Origin: JAGGAG01 sp031402225
GTDB taxonomy: Bacteria > Gemmatimonadota > Gemmatimonadetes > Gemmatimonadales > GWC2-71-9
Reading direction: 5' to 3'
Assembly: GCA_031402225.1 (NCBI GenBank)
Contig: JANNSD010000074.1
Location: 1 to 15,726 of the forward strand
DNA: 15,726 nt
The position numbers and the translations under genes were made by a program. Shown in pieces: positions 1 through 5,316 of the stretch. The notes under the pieces are model-generated. The model was not told where the DNA came from. It saw only the letters and a list, made by a program, of their open reading frames with translations, and did no database searches. How positions within the stretch are numbered: the first letter of the stretch is position 1; every line of letters starts with the position of its first letter.

Positions 1-711
1 AGTCGCTTCTGTGCGCACTCGCGGCGCACCCAGCACGTGCCGCCCGCGACGGCTCGCCTTCAGGAACTCCTCCGTCGCCGCGATCGCCGTCATCAGCCGC
101 TCGTGACACTCGTCGGCATCGTCCGCCCAGATCACCAGCCCGTGGTGCGCCAGTGCCAGCCCGATCGTCCCCTCCGGAATCTTGTCCGCCAGGAGGTCCA
201 CCGACCGCGCCAGCGGAAACCCCGGCCGCGCATACGGCACATACGCCACCTCACCCTTGAATACCTCCTTCACCAGCCGCTCCGCCACGCTGTCCTGCAC
301 GTTCGTCAGGCTCATCGTCGCCACGTCGTGCGTATGCACGATCACCCGGTGCGGCAGCAGCGAATGCAGCGGCGTCTCCACGCTCGGCGCCGGTCCCTCG
401 CGGCCCAGCATGCAGTCACCCATGAACCGCATCATCTCGTGGTCGCTCATCGACGACACACCCCGGAGCCCCGCCAGGCCCTCCAGCGACAGCCGCGAGA
501 ATCCCTTCCGCCCGATCGACCGCAGATCGGTGCCGCTCCCCTTCACCAGCAGCGCGGAAACCATCCGCCCGCTGGCATCGGGAAGCGTCGTCTTGATCGA
601 GCTGTTCCCGCCACCCGGCTGCACCAGCCGGGTCTCCCGGCCAATGAGGTTGGACAGGGTGACGAGCTGGTCCAGCTCGTCGGCTATTGGCGAGGAAGGC
701 TGTGAGGTCAT
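1..711 (-). CDS. Class II aldolase / short-chain dehydrogenase, N-terminal part (cut by window edge)
   Basis: The frame opens with ATG at 711 and stays open for 237 codons to the window edge, so the C-terminal part is missing. Visible motifs are those of the class II aldolase/adducin fold in bifunctional rhamnulose-1-phosphate aldolase/short-chain dehydrogenases (RhaD/YuxG-like): LVQPGGGNSSIK at residues 29-40, VKGSGTDLRSIGRKGF at 56-71, the zinc-ligand pair H126-T-H128 in VIVHTHD, and the third His in AHHG near 189-190. In this family such proteins cleave a sugar 1-phosphate, and the C-terminal Rossmann domain oxidises the aldehyde. That domain would lie outside this window, so the bifunctional reading is inferred from the N-terminal similarity. 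Cytoplasmic; no signal peptide. The ATG is only 7 nt from a TATCTT element and has no Shine-Dalgarno, suggesting a leaderless transcript. Confidence 0.85.
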   Translation of the reverse strand, partial: MTSQPSSPIADELDQLVTLSNLIGRETRLVQPGGGNSSIKTTLPDASGRMVSALLVKGSGTDLRSIGRKGFSRLSLEGLAGLRGVSSMSDHEMMRFMGDCMLGREGPAPSVETPLHSLLPHRVIVHTHDVATMSLTNVQDSVAERLVKEVFKGEVAYVPYARPGFPLARSVDLLADKIPEGTIGLALAHHGLVIWADDADECHERLMTAIAATEEFLKASRRGRHVLGAPRVRTEAT

Positions 712-718
712 GGCCAGC

Positions 719-724
719 AAGATA
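719..724 (-). promoter_or_regulatory. Putative -10 element of a leaderless promoter for the aldolase
   Basis: TATCTT lies on the minus strand 7 nt before the aldolase ATG (711). The same hexamer stands 5 nt before the helicase ATG and 6 nt before the kinase ATG, and all three genes begin ATGACC. A -10 box at this distance would start transcription at or next to the A of ATG. No convincing -35 is visible. This is inference from position and recurrence. Confidence 0.5.
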
Positions 725-742
725 GCGCGCGGACAAGCCAGC

Positions 743-860
743 GGCCGGGAGGGATGGGGCGCCCTGAGAGGGGATCGTGGAACGCACAGGTGCATCGGAT
801 CGACGGGGAACTCCGGCGTGCGTTCCCCTTTCCCCTCGAGGGGCACCCCGCCCGACTGGC
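743..860. repeat. 118-bp palindromic repeat element, copy 1
   Basis: This is one of three 118-bp copies in the window (others at 2849-2966 and 3217-3334), all in the same orientation. Each starts near GGCCGGGAGGGATGGGGCGC and ends near GGCGCCCCGCCCGACCGGCC, so the ends are imperfect inverted repeats. A second, inner pair, GGAACGCAC at 779-787 and GTGCGTTCC at 818-826, brackets a shared centre containing GCATCGGATCGACGGGGAA. The nested palindromes and lack of coding sense suggest a REP/MITE-like non-autonomous element. This copy differs from the others near both ends (CTGAGAGG for CGGCGAGG on the left, CTCGAGGGGCACC on the right). It fills the gap between the divergent aldolase and helicase promoters. 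Confidence 0.8.
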
Positions 861-882
861 TGCCCTGCCGATCCCGTCACCC

Positions 883-910
883 GGCTCCCGTCTCCCGTCT
901 CCCGTCTCCC
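883..910. repeat. Heptamer tandem array (GTCTCCC)
   Basis: Three exact copies of GTCTCCC (890-896, 897-903, 904-910) follow one variant GGCTCCC (883-889). The array ends 3 nt before the TATCTT element of the helicase, so repeat number would change what lies in the -35 region. Seven-base arrays of different sequence also occur at 3841-3873 and 13008-13064. Confidence 0.75.
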
Positions 911-913
911 GCC

Positions 914-919
914 TATCTT
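914..919 (+). promoter_or_regulatory. Putative -10 element of a leaderless promoter for the helicase
   Basis: TATCTT ends 5 nt before the helicase ATG at 925, with only cytosines between and no Shine-Dalgarno. The context CGCCTATCTTCC closely matches CGCGTATCTTCC before the kinase gene at 12741. A heptamer array occupies the region where a -35 would be expected. Confidence 0.5.
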
Positions 920-924
920 CCCCC

Positions 925-2607
925 ATGACCACTTTCGCAAAGCTCGGCCTCACCCCCGCCCTCGTCGAAGCCCTCACCGCCCTGGGCTATGAGGAGCCGA
1001 CCCCCGTCCAGCGCGAGGCCATTCCTCCGTTGCTCGACGGACGCGACCTCCTCGGCCAGGCCGCGACCGGCACCGGCAAGACCGCCGCCTTCGCCCTCCC
1101 GCTCCTGCAGCGTCTCTCCACCGATGCGCCGGAGCCTTCCCGACCCGCCGTGCTCGTCCTCGTGCCCACCCGCGAACTCGCCATGCAGGTCGCCGAGGCG
1201 TTCCATCGCTATGGTCGCGCCGTGCAGGCGCGCACCGTGCCGATCTATGGCGGGCAGTCCTTCAGCCAGCAGATCTCCGTGCTCCGCCGCGGCGTGCACG
1301 TCGTCGTCGCGACACCCGGTCGCGCACTCGATCACATCCGCCGCAGCACCCTCGACCTGAGCGGCATCCAGGCTATCGTGCTCGACGAAGCCGACGAGAT
1401 GCTCGACATGGGCTTCGCCGACGAGCTCGAGGCCATTCTCGAGGCCGCGCCGGTGAAGCGGCAGACCGCCCTCTTCTCCGCCACGCTTCCGTCGCGCATC
1501 GCCAAGATCGCCGAGCGGCACCTCGATGATCCGGTGCGGGTGCTCGTGCTCAGCGAGAAGACCCCCGCCGGCGCGCTCCCCAAGGTGCGGCAGACCGCGT
1601 ACGTCCTGGCTCGCGCGCAGAAGGTCCCGGCCTTGGGCCTCGTGCTCGATCTCGAGGCACCCACGCTGGCACTCGTCTTCTGCCGCACTCGGCACGAGGT
1701 CGACAGCCTCGCCGAGAGCCTGTCCGGTCGCGGCTATCGGGTCGAGGCGCTGCATGGCGGCCTCACCCAGATCCAGCGCGACCGCGTCATGAAGCGCGCC
1801 CGCGGCGGTACCGTGGACGTCCTCGTCGCCACTGACGTCGCTGCGCGCGGTCTCGACATCGAGCACATCACCCACGTCATCAACTATGATGTCCCCGAGT
1901 CGCCCCAGACCTACATCCATCGCATTGGCCGCACCGGGCGCGCTGGTCGCGAGGGCGTCGCCATCACCTTCGCCGAGCCGCGCGAGCACCGGTTGCTTCG
2001 CAGCATCGAGTTGCTCACCAAGCAGAAGATCACCACCAATCCGCTGCCGACGGTGCACGACATCAAGGCCAAGCGCCTCGAGATCACCCGTGCCGACATC
2101 CGCGAGACGATCCAGGCCGGTGGTCTCGACAAGTACCGGGTGGTGGTGGAGACGCTGGCGGAAGAGTTCGACATCATGGACATCGCCGCGGCGGCGGTAC
2201 AGCTGGCCCATCAGGCCGAGGCGGGTGAGGAACCGAGCGAGATCCCACCCGCGCCCGAGCCGAAGAAGCGCGAACGGCCGGCCAAGACGGAGAAGTACGC
2301 GAAGCACGGCGAGAAGTCCGACCGTCCGGCGAAGAAGCCCGTGGGGCGCGGACCGAAGATGGTGCGCGTGTTCATCGGGTCGGGCAAGACCGCCAACATG
2401 CGCCCCGCCGACCTCGTCGGGGCCATCGCCAACGAGGCCGGTATCGAGGCCAAGAGCATCGGCAGCATCGAGATCGCCGAGAAGTATTCGCTGGTGGAGT
2501 TGCCGGAGGAACTGGTGGACGACGTCATCAAGGCCCTGCGCAGCACGACAATCAAGGGGAAGAAGCAGACCGTCCGCCGCGACGCCGCGAACCGCCGCGG
2601 GTCCTAG
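925..2607 (+). CDS. DEAD-box ATP-dependent RNA helicase with DbpA-type C-terminal RNA-binding domain
   Basis: 560 aa. It unwinds RNA duplexes using ATP; relatives (CsdA/DeaD, DbpA) act in ribosome assembly and cold-stress mRNA remodelling. Motifs in order: Q motif (F4, GYEEPTPVQ at 21-29), Walker A ATGTGKT at 47-53, PTREL at 81-85, DEAD at 154-157, SAT at 185-187, VATDVAARGLD at 301-311 and HRIGRTGRAGR at 332-342. A charged Lys/Pro linker (about 436-477) leads to a DbpA-type RNA-binding domain (about 478-551). I chose ATG 925 because the protein then begins directly at the Q motif (MTTFAKLGL). The frame is open further up to 754, but that extension would translate the 118-bp repeat and the heptamer array and is very unlikely. 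Monocistronic; a repeat array begins five bases after the stop. Confidence 0.95.
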   Translation: MTTFAKLGLTPALVEALTALGYEEPTPVQREAIPPLLDGRDLLGQAATGTGKTAAFALPLLQRLSTDAPEPSRPAVLVLVPTRELAMQVAEAFHRYGRAVQARTVPIYGGQSFSQQISVLRRGVHVVVATPGRALDHIRRSTLDLSGIQAIVLDEADEMLDMGFADELEAILEAAPVKRQTALFSATLPSRIAKIAERHLDDPVRVLVLSEKTPAGALPKVRQTAYVLARAQKVPALGLVLDLEAPTLALVFCRTRHEVDSLAESLSGRGYRVEALHGGLTQIQRDRVMKRARGGTVDVLVATDVAARGLDIEHITHVINYDVPESPQTYIHRIGRTGRAGREGVAITFAEPREHRLLRSIELLTKQKITTNPLPTVHDIKAKRLEITRADIRETIQAGGLDKYRVVVETLAEEFDIMDIAAAAVQLAHQAEAGEEPSEIPPAPEPKKRERPAKTEKYAKHGEKSDRPAKKPVGRGPKMVRVFIGSGKTANMRPADLVGAIANEAGIEAKSIGSIEIAEKYSLVELPEELVDDVIKALRSTTIKGKKQTVRRDAANRRGS

Positions 2608-2611
2608 GCAC

Positions 2612-2813
2612 CGAGTCATCCTGAGCGCCGAGTCATCCTGAGCGTAGCGATGGATCGGCTGATCTCGAGTCATCCTGAGCGTAGCGAAGGATCGGCTGAT
2701 CTCGAGTCATCCTGAGCGTAGCGAAGGATCAGCTGATCTCGAGTCATCCTGAGCGTAGCGAAGGATCGGCTGATCTCGAGTCATCCTGAGCGTAGCGAAG
2801 GATCGGCTGACTG
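2612..2813. repeat. 37-bp tandem direct repeat array, five units plus one partial
   Basis: Units start at 2629, 2666, 2703, 2740 and 2777, exactly 37 bp apart, and a truncated unit of about 17 bp starts at 2612. The core ATCCTGAGCGTAGCGAAGGAT is a near-palindrome able to form a hairpin, followed by GATCGGCTGATC (a perfect palindrome, GATCAGCTGATC, in the unit at 2703). Units differ by single bases, and the last one diverges at its end (CTGAC for CTGAT). The array starts just behind the helicase stop and may act as a 3' end or mRNA-protecting structure. No T-run follows, so it is not a standard intrinsic terminator. A relative of the core lies inside the kinase gene at 13660-13684. Confidence 0.9.
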
Positions 2814-2821
2814 GCGCGACG

Positions 2822-2842
2822 CTGGGGCGGCTCCTTCGGCAC
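2822..2842. repeat. 21-bp direct repeat, copy 1
   Basis: The segment CTGGGGCGGCTCCTTCGGCA plus one more base recurs exactly at 3066-3086. The two copies bracket the second 118-bp element and the 27-bp array, as expected if this block had been duplicated or inserted between direct repeats. Function unknown. Confidence 0.7.
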
Positions 2843-2848
2843 ACGTCT

Positions 2849-2966
2849 GGCCGGGAGGGATGGGGCGCCCGGCGAGGGATCGTGGAACGCACGGTCGCAT
2901 CGGATCGACGGGGAACTCCGGCGTGCGTTCCCCTTTCCCGAAGCCGGGCGCCCCGCCCGACCGGCC
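2849..2966. repeat. 118-bp palindromic repeat element, copy 2
   Basis: Same element as copy 3 (3217-3334), from which it differs at only a few positions near its left end and in the loop (ACGGTCGCATC for ACCGGTGCATC). The right end, GGCGCCCCGCCCGACCGGCC, runs straight into a 27-bp tandem array that begins within it at 2961. Confidence 0.85.
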
Positions 2967-3041
2967 CCGCCCAACGGGCCCGACCGACCGGCCCCGCCCA
3001 ACGGGTCCGACCGACCAGCCCCGCCCAACGGGCCCGACCGA
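2961..3041. repeat. 27-bp tandem repeat, three units
   Basis: Units start at 2961, 2988 and 3015, each CCGGCCCCGCCCAACGGGCC plus seven more bases ending CGAC, with one or two differences between units. Each contains a small inverted repeat, GCCC-AAC-GGGC. A fourth unit would begin at 3042, but the sequence turns there into GGCCCTGCTATCGAA, the same sequence that follows copy 3 of the 118-bp element directly. The array is therefore an expansion at the right end of copy 2. Twenty-seven is a multiple of three, which keeps reading frames open here and creates false ORFs. Confidence 0.85.
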
Positions 3042-3044
3042 CTG

Positions 3045-3059
3045 GCCCTGCTATCGAAT
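3045..3059. repeat. Flank sequence shared by 118-bp copies 2 and 3
   Basis: CCCTGCTATCGAA with its neighbours occurs here after the 27-bp array and again at about 3333-3345 directly behind copy 3. At the second site it contains the soxD stop codon. This marks both blocks as descendants of one ancestral segment. Confidence 0.6.
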
Positions 3060-3065
3060 CCCGGA

Positions 3066-3086
3066 CTGGGGCGGCTCCTTCGGCAC
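3066..3086. repeat. 21-bp direct repeat, copy 2
   Basis: Exact second copy of the segment at 2822-2842. The following stretch, 3087-3216, holds no gene that I can support. It contains a degenerate left end of the 118-bp element at about 3186-3207 (GGCCGGGAGCGATGGGCGCC). Confidence 0.7.
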
Positions 3087-3216
3087 CCGTGCCGTCGCTC
3101 AAGCTATCCGCCCGGACACCTCGGTTCGATGGCGAACGCGCCGGGCAACGGTGCCTCCGGAGCCATCCCCATTCGCCGCACCCCGGGCCGGGAGCGATGG
3201 GCGCCCCGCATCTCCG

Positions 3217-3334
3217 AGCCGGGAGGGATGGGGCGCCCGGCGAGGGATCGTGGAACGCACCGGTGCATCGGATCGACGGGGAACCCCGGCGTGCGTTCCC
3301 CTTTCCCGAAGCCGGGCGCCCCGCCCGACCGGCC
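3217..3334. repeat. 118-bp palindromic repeat element, copy 3
   Basis: Complete copy with the inner inverted pair GGAACGCAC/GTGCGTTCC and the terminal inverted repeats. It ends three bases before the soxD stop codon (3338-3340, minus strand), so any transcript of the sox operon reads into it. A long stem at this place could slow 3' degradation of the mRNA, as REP elements do in enteric bacteria. That role is an inference. Confidence 0.85.
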
Positions 3335-3337
3335 CTG

Positions 3338-3931
3338 CTATCGAAAACCGGCGCCCCCCACGCGATCATCCACCACAAAGCGCTCCCGCGCCGGCATCGT
3401 CACCTTCGGCAAGCTCCGCGCATCCATCACAGCATCGGCCGCGATCACCCCATTCGCCGCCAGCAGGTACGCTGTCACCGCATAGATCTCCTCCGGCTTC
3501 AGCGAGCCCGGCGCCGTCAGCGGCATTGCCCGGTTGATGTAGTCGTACAGCGTCGTCGCGTACGGCCAGTAGTTCCCGATCGTGTGCGTGATCTTGAAGT
3601 CGTTGTCGAAGCTGAAATCCGTCGGATCCTTCCCCACGAGCTGCGGATATACCGGCGGCGCTCCCTGCCCCGCGTCCCCGTGACACGCCGCGCACTTCGC
3701 CGCATACACCAGCTTCCCGTCGGCTACCGTTCCCTGCCCGGGAGGAAGATTCTTTCCCGTCGGGTTCACGCTCTTGTCCCACGCCGCAATCTCCTCTGCC
3801 GTTGGCGCCCGTCCCAACCCGAACGTGCCCACGGCGGAGTGACTCTCGACTCTGGACTCTGGACTCTGGACTCGCGCACCATTGCACGCGGTCGTCGCCA
3901 CCACGAGCCCCACCCACACCACGCGCCTCAT
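3338..3931 (-). CDS. SoxD-like monohaem cytochrome c
   Basis: 197 aa. The ATG at 3931 overlaps the soxC stop by 4 nt (ATGA), implying translational coupling, and the partner is the SoxC-like protein. An N-terminal hydrophobic segment ends at Cys16 (TTAC, a weak lipobox). Then come the SoxD-type stretch GTFGLGRAPTAEEIAAWD (35-52), the single haem site C80-A-A-C83-H84, GNYWPYATTLYDYINRAMPL (119-138) with Met136 as likely axial ligand, and ARSLPKVTMPARERF (171-185). It would pass electrons from the molybdenum subunit to the respiratory chain. Proteobacterial SoxD is dihaem and longer; this protein corresponds to the first haem domain only. Residues about 20-32 (RVQSPESRVESHS) are encoded by a GACTCTG heptamer array. 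The TAG stop lies in a repeat-flank sequence that also occurs at 3045-3059. Confidence 0.85.
   Translation of the reverse strand: MRRVVWVGLVVATTACNGARVQSPESRVESHSAVGTFGLGRAPTAEEIAAWDKSVNPTGKNLPPGQGTVADGKLVYAAKCAACHGDAGQGAPPVYPQLVGKDPTDFSFDNDFKITHTIGNYWPYATTLYDYINRAMPLTAPGSLKPEEIYAVTAYLLAANGVIAADAVMDARSLPKVTMPARERFVVDDRVGGAGFR
3841..3873. repeat. Heptamer tandem array (GACTCTG) inside the SoxD-like gene
   Basis: GACTCTC at 3841 is followed by GACTCTG at 3848, 3855 and 3862 and a partial unit at 3869. On the minus strand it encodes the polar linker between the signal segment and the cytochrome domain, a place that tolerates length change. A related CGACTCT array lies in the kinase gene at 13008-13027. 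Confidence 0.8.
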
Positions 3932-5214
3932 ACCTCCGCCTCGAACTTGACCGCGCCATCGCTCTCCACGCGCCACCCGCGGATATAGCTGAAGTGGTAG
4001 TCCGTGCCGACCCCGCGCACCCGCTTGAACTCAGCCCGCGTCGGCTGCACCGCACCGGTCTCGTCCGTCGCTCGGCTCAGCAGCACCGCCGCCTTCCCGT
4101 CCCACTGCCACATCTGCTCGAATCGCACCGGTGCCAGCGGCAGGTTGTTCCCCTCGATCCGCGCCGGCTGCCAGCTCTTCCCGCCATCGGTGCTCACTTC
4201 CACCTTCGCGATCCGCCCCCGCCCGCTCCACGCCAGCCCGCGGATCGGCCACCATCCCTTGTCGGTGAGTTGCTGTGGATACGTCGGCGACGTGATCACC
4301 GACTTCACGTCCATCAGGAAGCTGAACTGCCGAGCCTTGGCGCCAGGAATCGGGTCGGTGTACTTCGACGTCTCGTCCTTCGACATGTTCGGCTGGTCAC
4401 TCAGCTCCAGGCGTCGCACCCACTTGATGCTCGTGTTCCCCTCGAACCCCGGCAGCAGCAGCCGCACCGGATACCCGTTCGATGGGCGGAGCGGTTCACC
4501 GTTCTGCCCCCATACCAGCAGCGCGTCGTCCAGCCCCTTCTCCACCGGGATGCTCCGCGACAGCCGCGCCGCATCTCCCCCTTCGGCGATGAACCACTTG
4601 GCGCCAGGCTTCACTCCCGCTTCGCGGAACAGCGTCGCCAGCGGCACGCCAGTCCACTCCGCCGTGCTCAGCAACCCATCCACCTGCTGCGGCGTCATCT
4701 CCGGCTTCGGCGCCCGAAACGCCGCCCGCCCGTTGCCCGAGCACTCGATGAAATACGTGCGTGTCACCGTCGGATACCGCAGCAGTTGCGCCAGGTCGAT
4801 CATCAGCGGACGCTCCACCATCCCATGGATCATCAGCTTCCACTTCTGCGGGTCCACCAGCGCCACGCCGTTGTGGTTTCGCTCGAAGAACAGGTCCGAT
4901 GGCGTGATCGTGCCCGACAGGTCCTGCAGCGGTGCAAACGAGGCCCCGCTCAGCACACCTGCCGGCGCCCGCGTTGGATCCACGAATGGTGACCGCATTC
5001 CCCGCGCGCTGGTGACCAGTCCCGGCACCGCCGTTGGATCAGGGGGCACGACCACTGCAGCGGTGTCAGCCGCTACAGCCGCAGGGCCCTGCGCCAGCAA
5101 GCGATACGGCTTCGCAGCGAGAGCGGCAGCACCAGCAATGCCCGCGGCACTCGCAAGCAGTGCGCGACGGGAGATGTCACCCTCACGGGCGGCGTCATCC
5201 GGTGGTCGTGTCAT
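3928..5214 (-). CDS. soxC: SoxC-like molybdopterin-dependent sulfite/sulfane-sulfur dehydrogenase
   Basis: 428 aa, of the sulfite oxidase family. It begins with a Tat signal (DISRRALLASAAGIAGAAALA, twin Arg at 16-17), fitting export of a folded Mo-cofactor protein. The cofactor domain has HGMVERPLMIDLAQLLRYP (130-148) and FIECSGNGRAAF (155-166), in which Cys158 should ligate molybdenum. PSNGYPVRLLLPGFEG (244-259) and a C-terminal Ig-like dimerisation domain (about 300-428, with KVEVSTDGGKSW and RGW) complete the family pattern. In Sox systems SoxCD oxidises sulfane sulfur carried on SoxYZ; relatives (SorA) oxidise free sulfite. No soxYZ, soxAX or soxB is in the window, so the substrate is open. 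ATG 5214 is fixed by AGGAG 6 nt upstream. A longer open frame up to 5277 lacks support. It is followed by its cytochrome partner with a 4-nt overlap. Confidence 0.9.
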   Translation of the reverse strand: MTRPPDDAAREGDISRRALLASAAGIAGAAALAAKPYRLLAQGPAAVAADTAAVVVPPDPTAVPGLVTSARGMRSPFVDPTRAPAGVLSGASFAPLQDLSGTITPSDLFFERNHNGVALVDPQKWKLMIHGMVERPLMIDLAQLLRYPTVTRTYFIECSGNGRAAFRAPKPEMTPQQVDGLLSTAEWTGVPLATLFREAGVKPGAKWFIAEGGDAARLSRSIPVEKGLDDALLVWGQNGEPLRPSNGYPVRLLLPGFEGNTSIKWVRRLELSDQPNMSKDETSKYTDPIPGAKARQFSFLMDVKSVITSPTYPQQLTDKGWWPIRGLAWSGRGRIAKVEVSTDGGKSWQPARIEGNNLPLAPVRFEQMWQWDGKAAVLLSRATDETGAVQPTRAEFKRVRGVGTDYHFSYIRGWRVESDGAVKFEAEV

Positions 5215-5220
5215 CCAGAA

Positions 5221-5240
5221 CTCCTGTGGCCGCGCGGCCA
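5221..5240 (-). promoter_or_regulatory. Shine-Dalgarno of soxC with adjoining 14-bp perfect palindrome
   Basis: AGGAG (minus strand, 5225-5221) sits 6 nt before the soxC ATG. Directly in front of it, 5227-5240 is the perfect palindrome TGGCCGCGCGGCCA. In RNA it could form a short GC stem next to the ribosome site, or in DNA it could be an operator. It is the only structured feature in the 102-bp tsdA-soxC gap. The Shine-Dalgarno is clear; the palindrome's role is a guess. Confidence 0.5.
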
Positions 5241-5316
5241 CGTTGAATGCGACGTGTTGTCGTGCCGAAGGAGCCACCCCGGAGACGCGCCCAGCGCTGT
5301 GACAGGGCTTCAGATC

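Noticed and set aside
754..924. N-terminal extension of the helicase
   Set aside because: The extra 57 codons would be the 118-bp repeat and the heptamer array. ATG 925 starts the Q motif directly and follows a -10 element.
913..2673. 586-codon open frame antisense to the helicase
   Set aside because: It mirrors the codon pattern of a strongly supported DEAD-box gene in GC-rich DNA and shows no domain of its own.
2612..2813. CRISPR array with 37-bp repeats
   Set aside because: The 37-bp units follow one another without unique spacers, and no cas gene is near. It is a simple tandem array.
3217..3334. Intrinsic terminator at the end of the sox operon
   Set aside because: The stem is strong, but no run of T follows on the minus strand, so a rho-independent terminator is not supported.
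2707..3378. Minus-strand open frame of 223 codons across the intergenic repeats
   Set aside because: It translates only the 37-bp, 27-bp and 118-bp repeats, overlaps the soxD end and has no family likeness.
2882..3988. Plus-strand open frame coding for a nine-residue repeat protein rich in Arg, Pro and Gly
   Set aside because: The repeats come from the noncoding 27-bp array, the frame runs through the 118-bp elements, and it opposes the well-supported SoxD-like gene.
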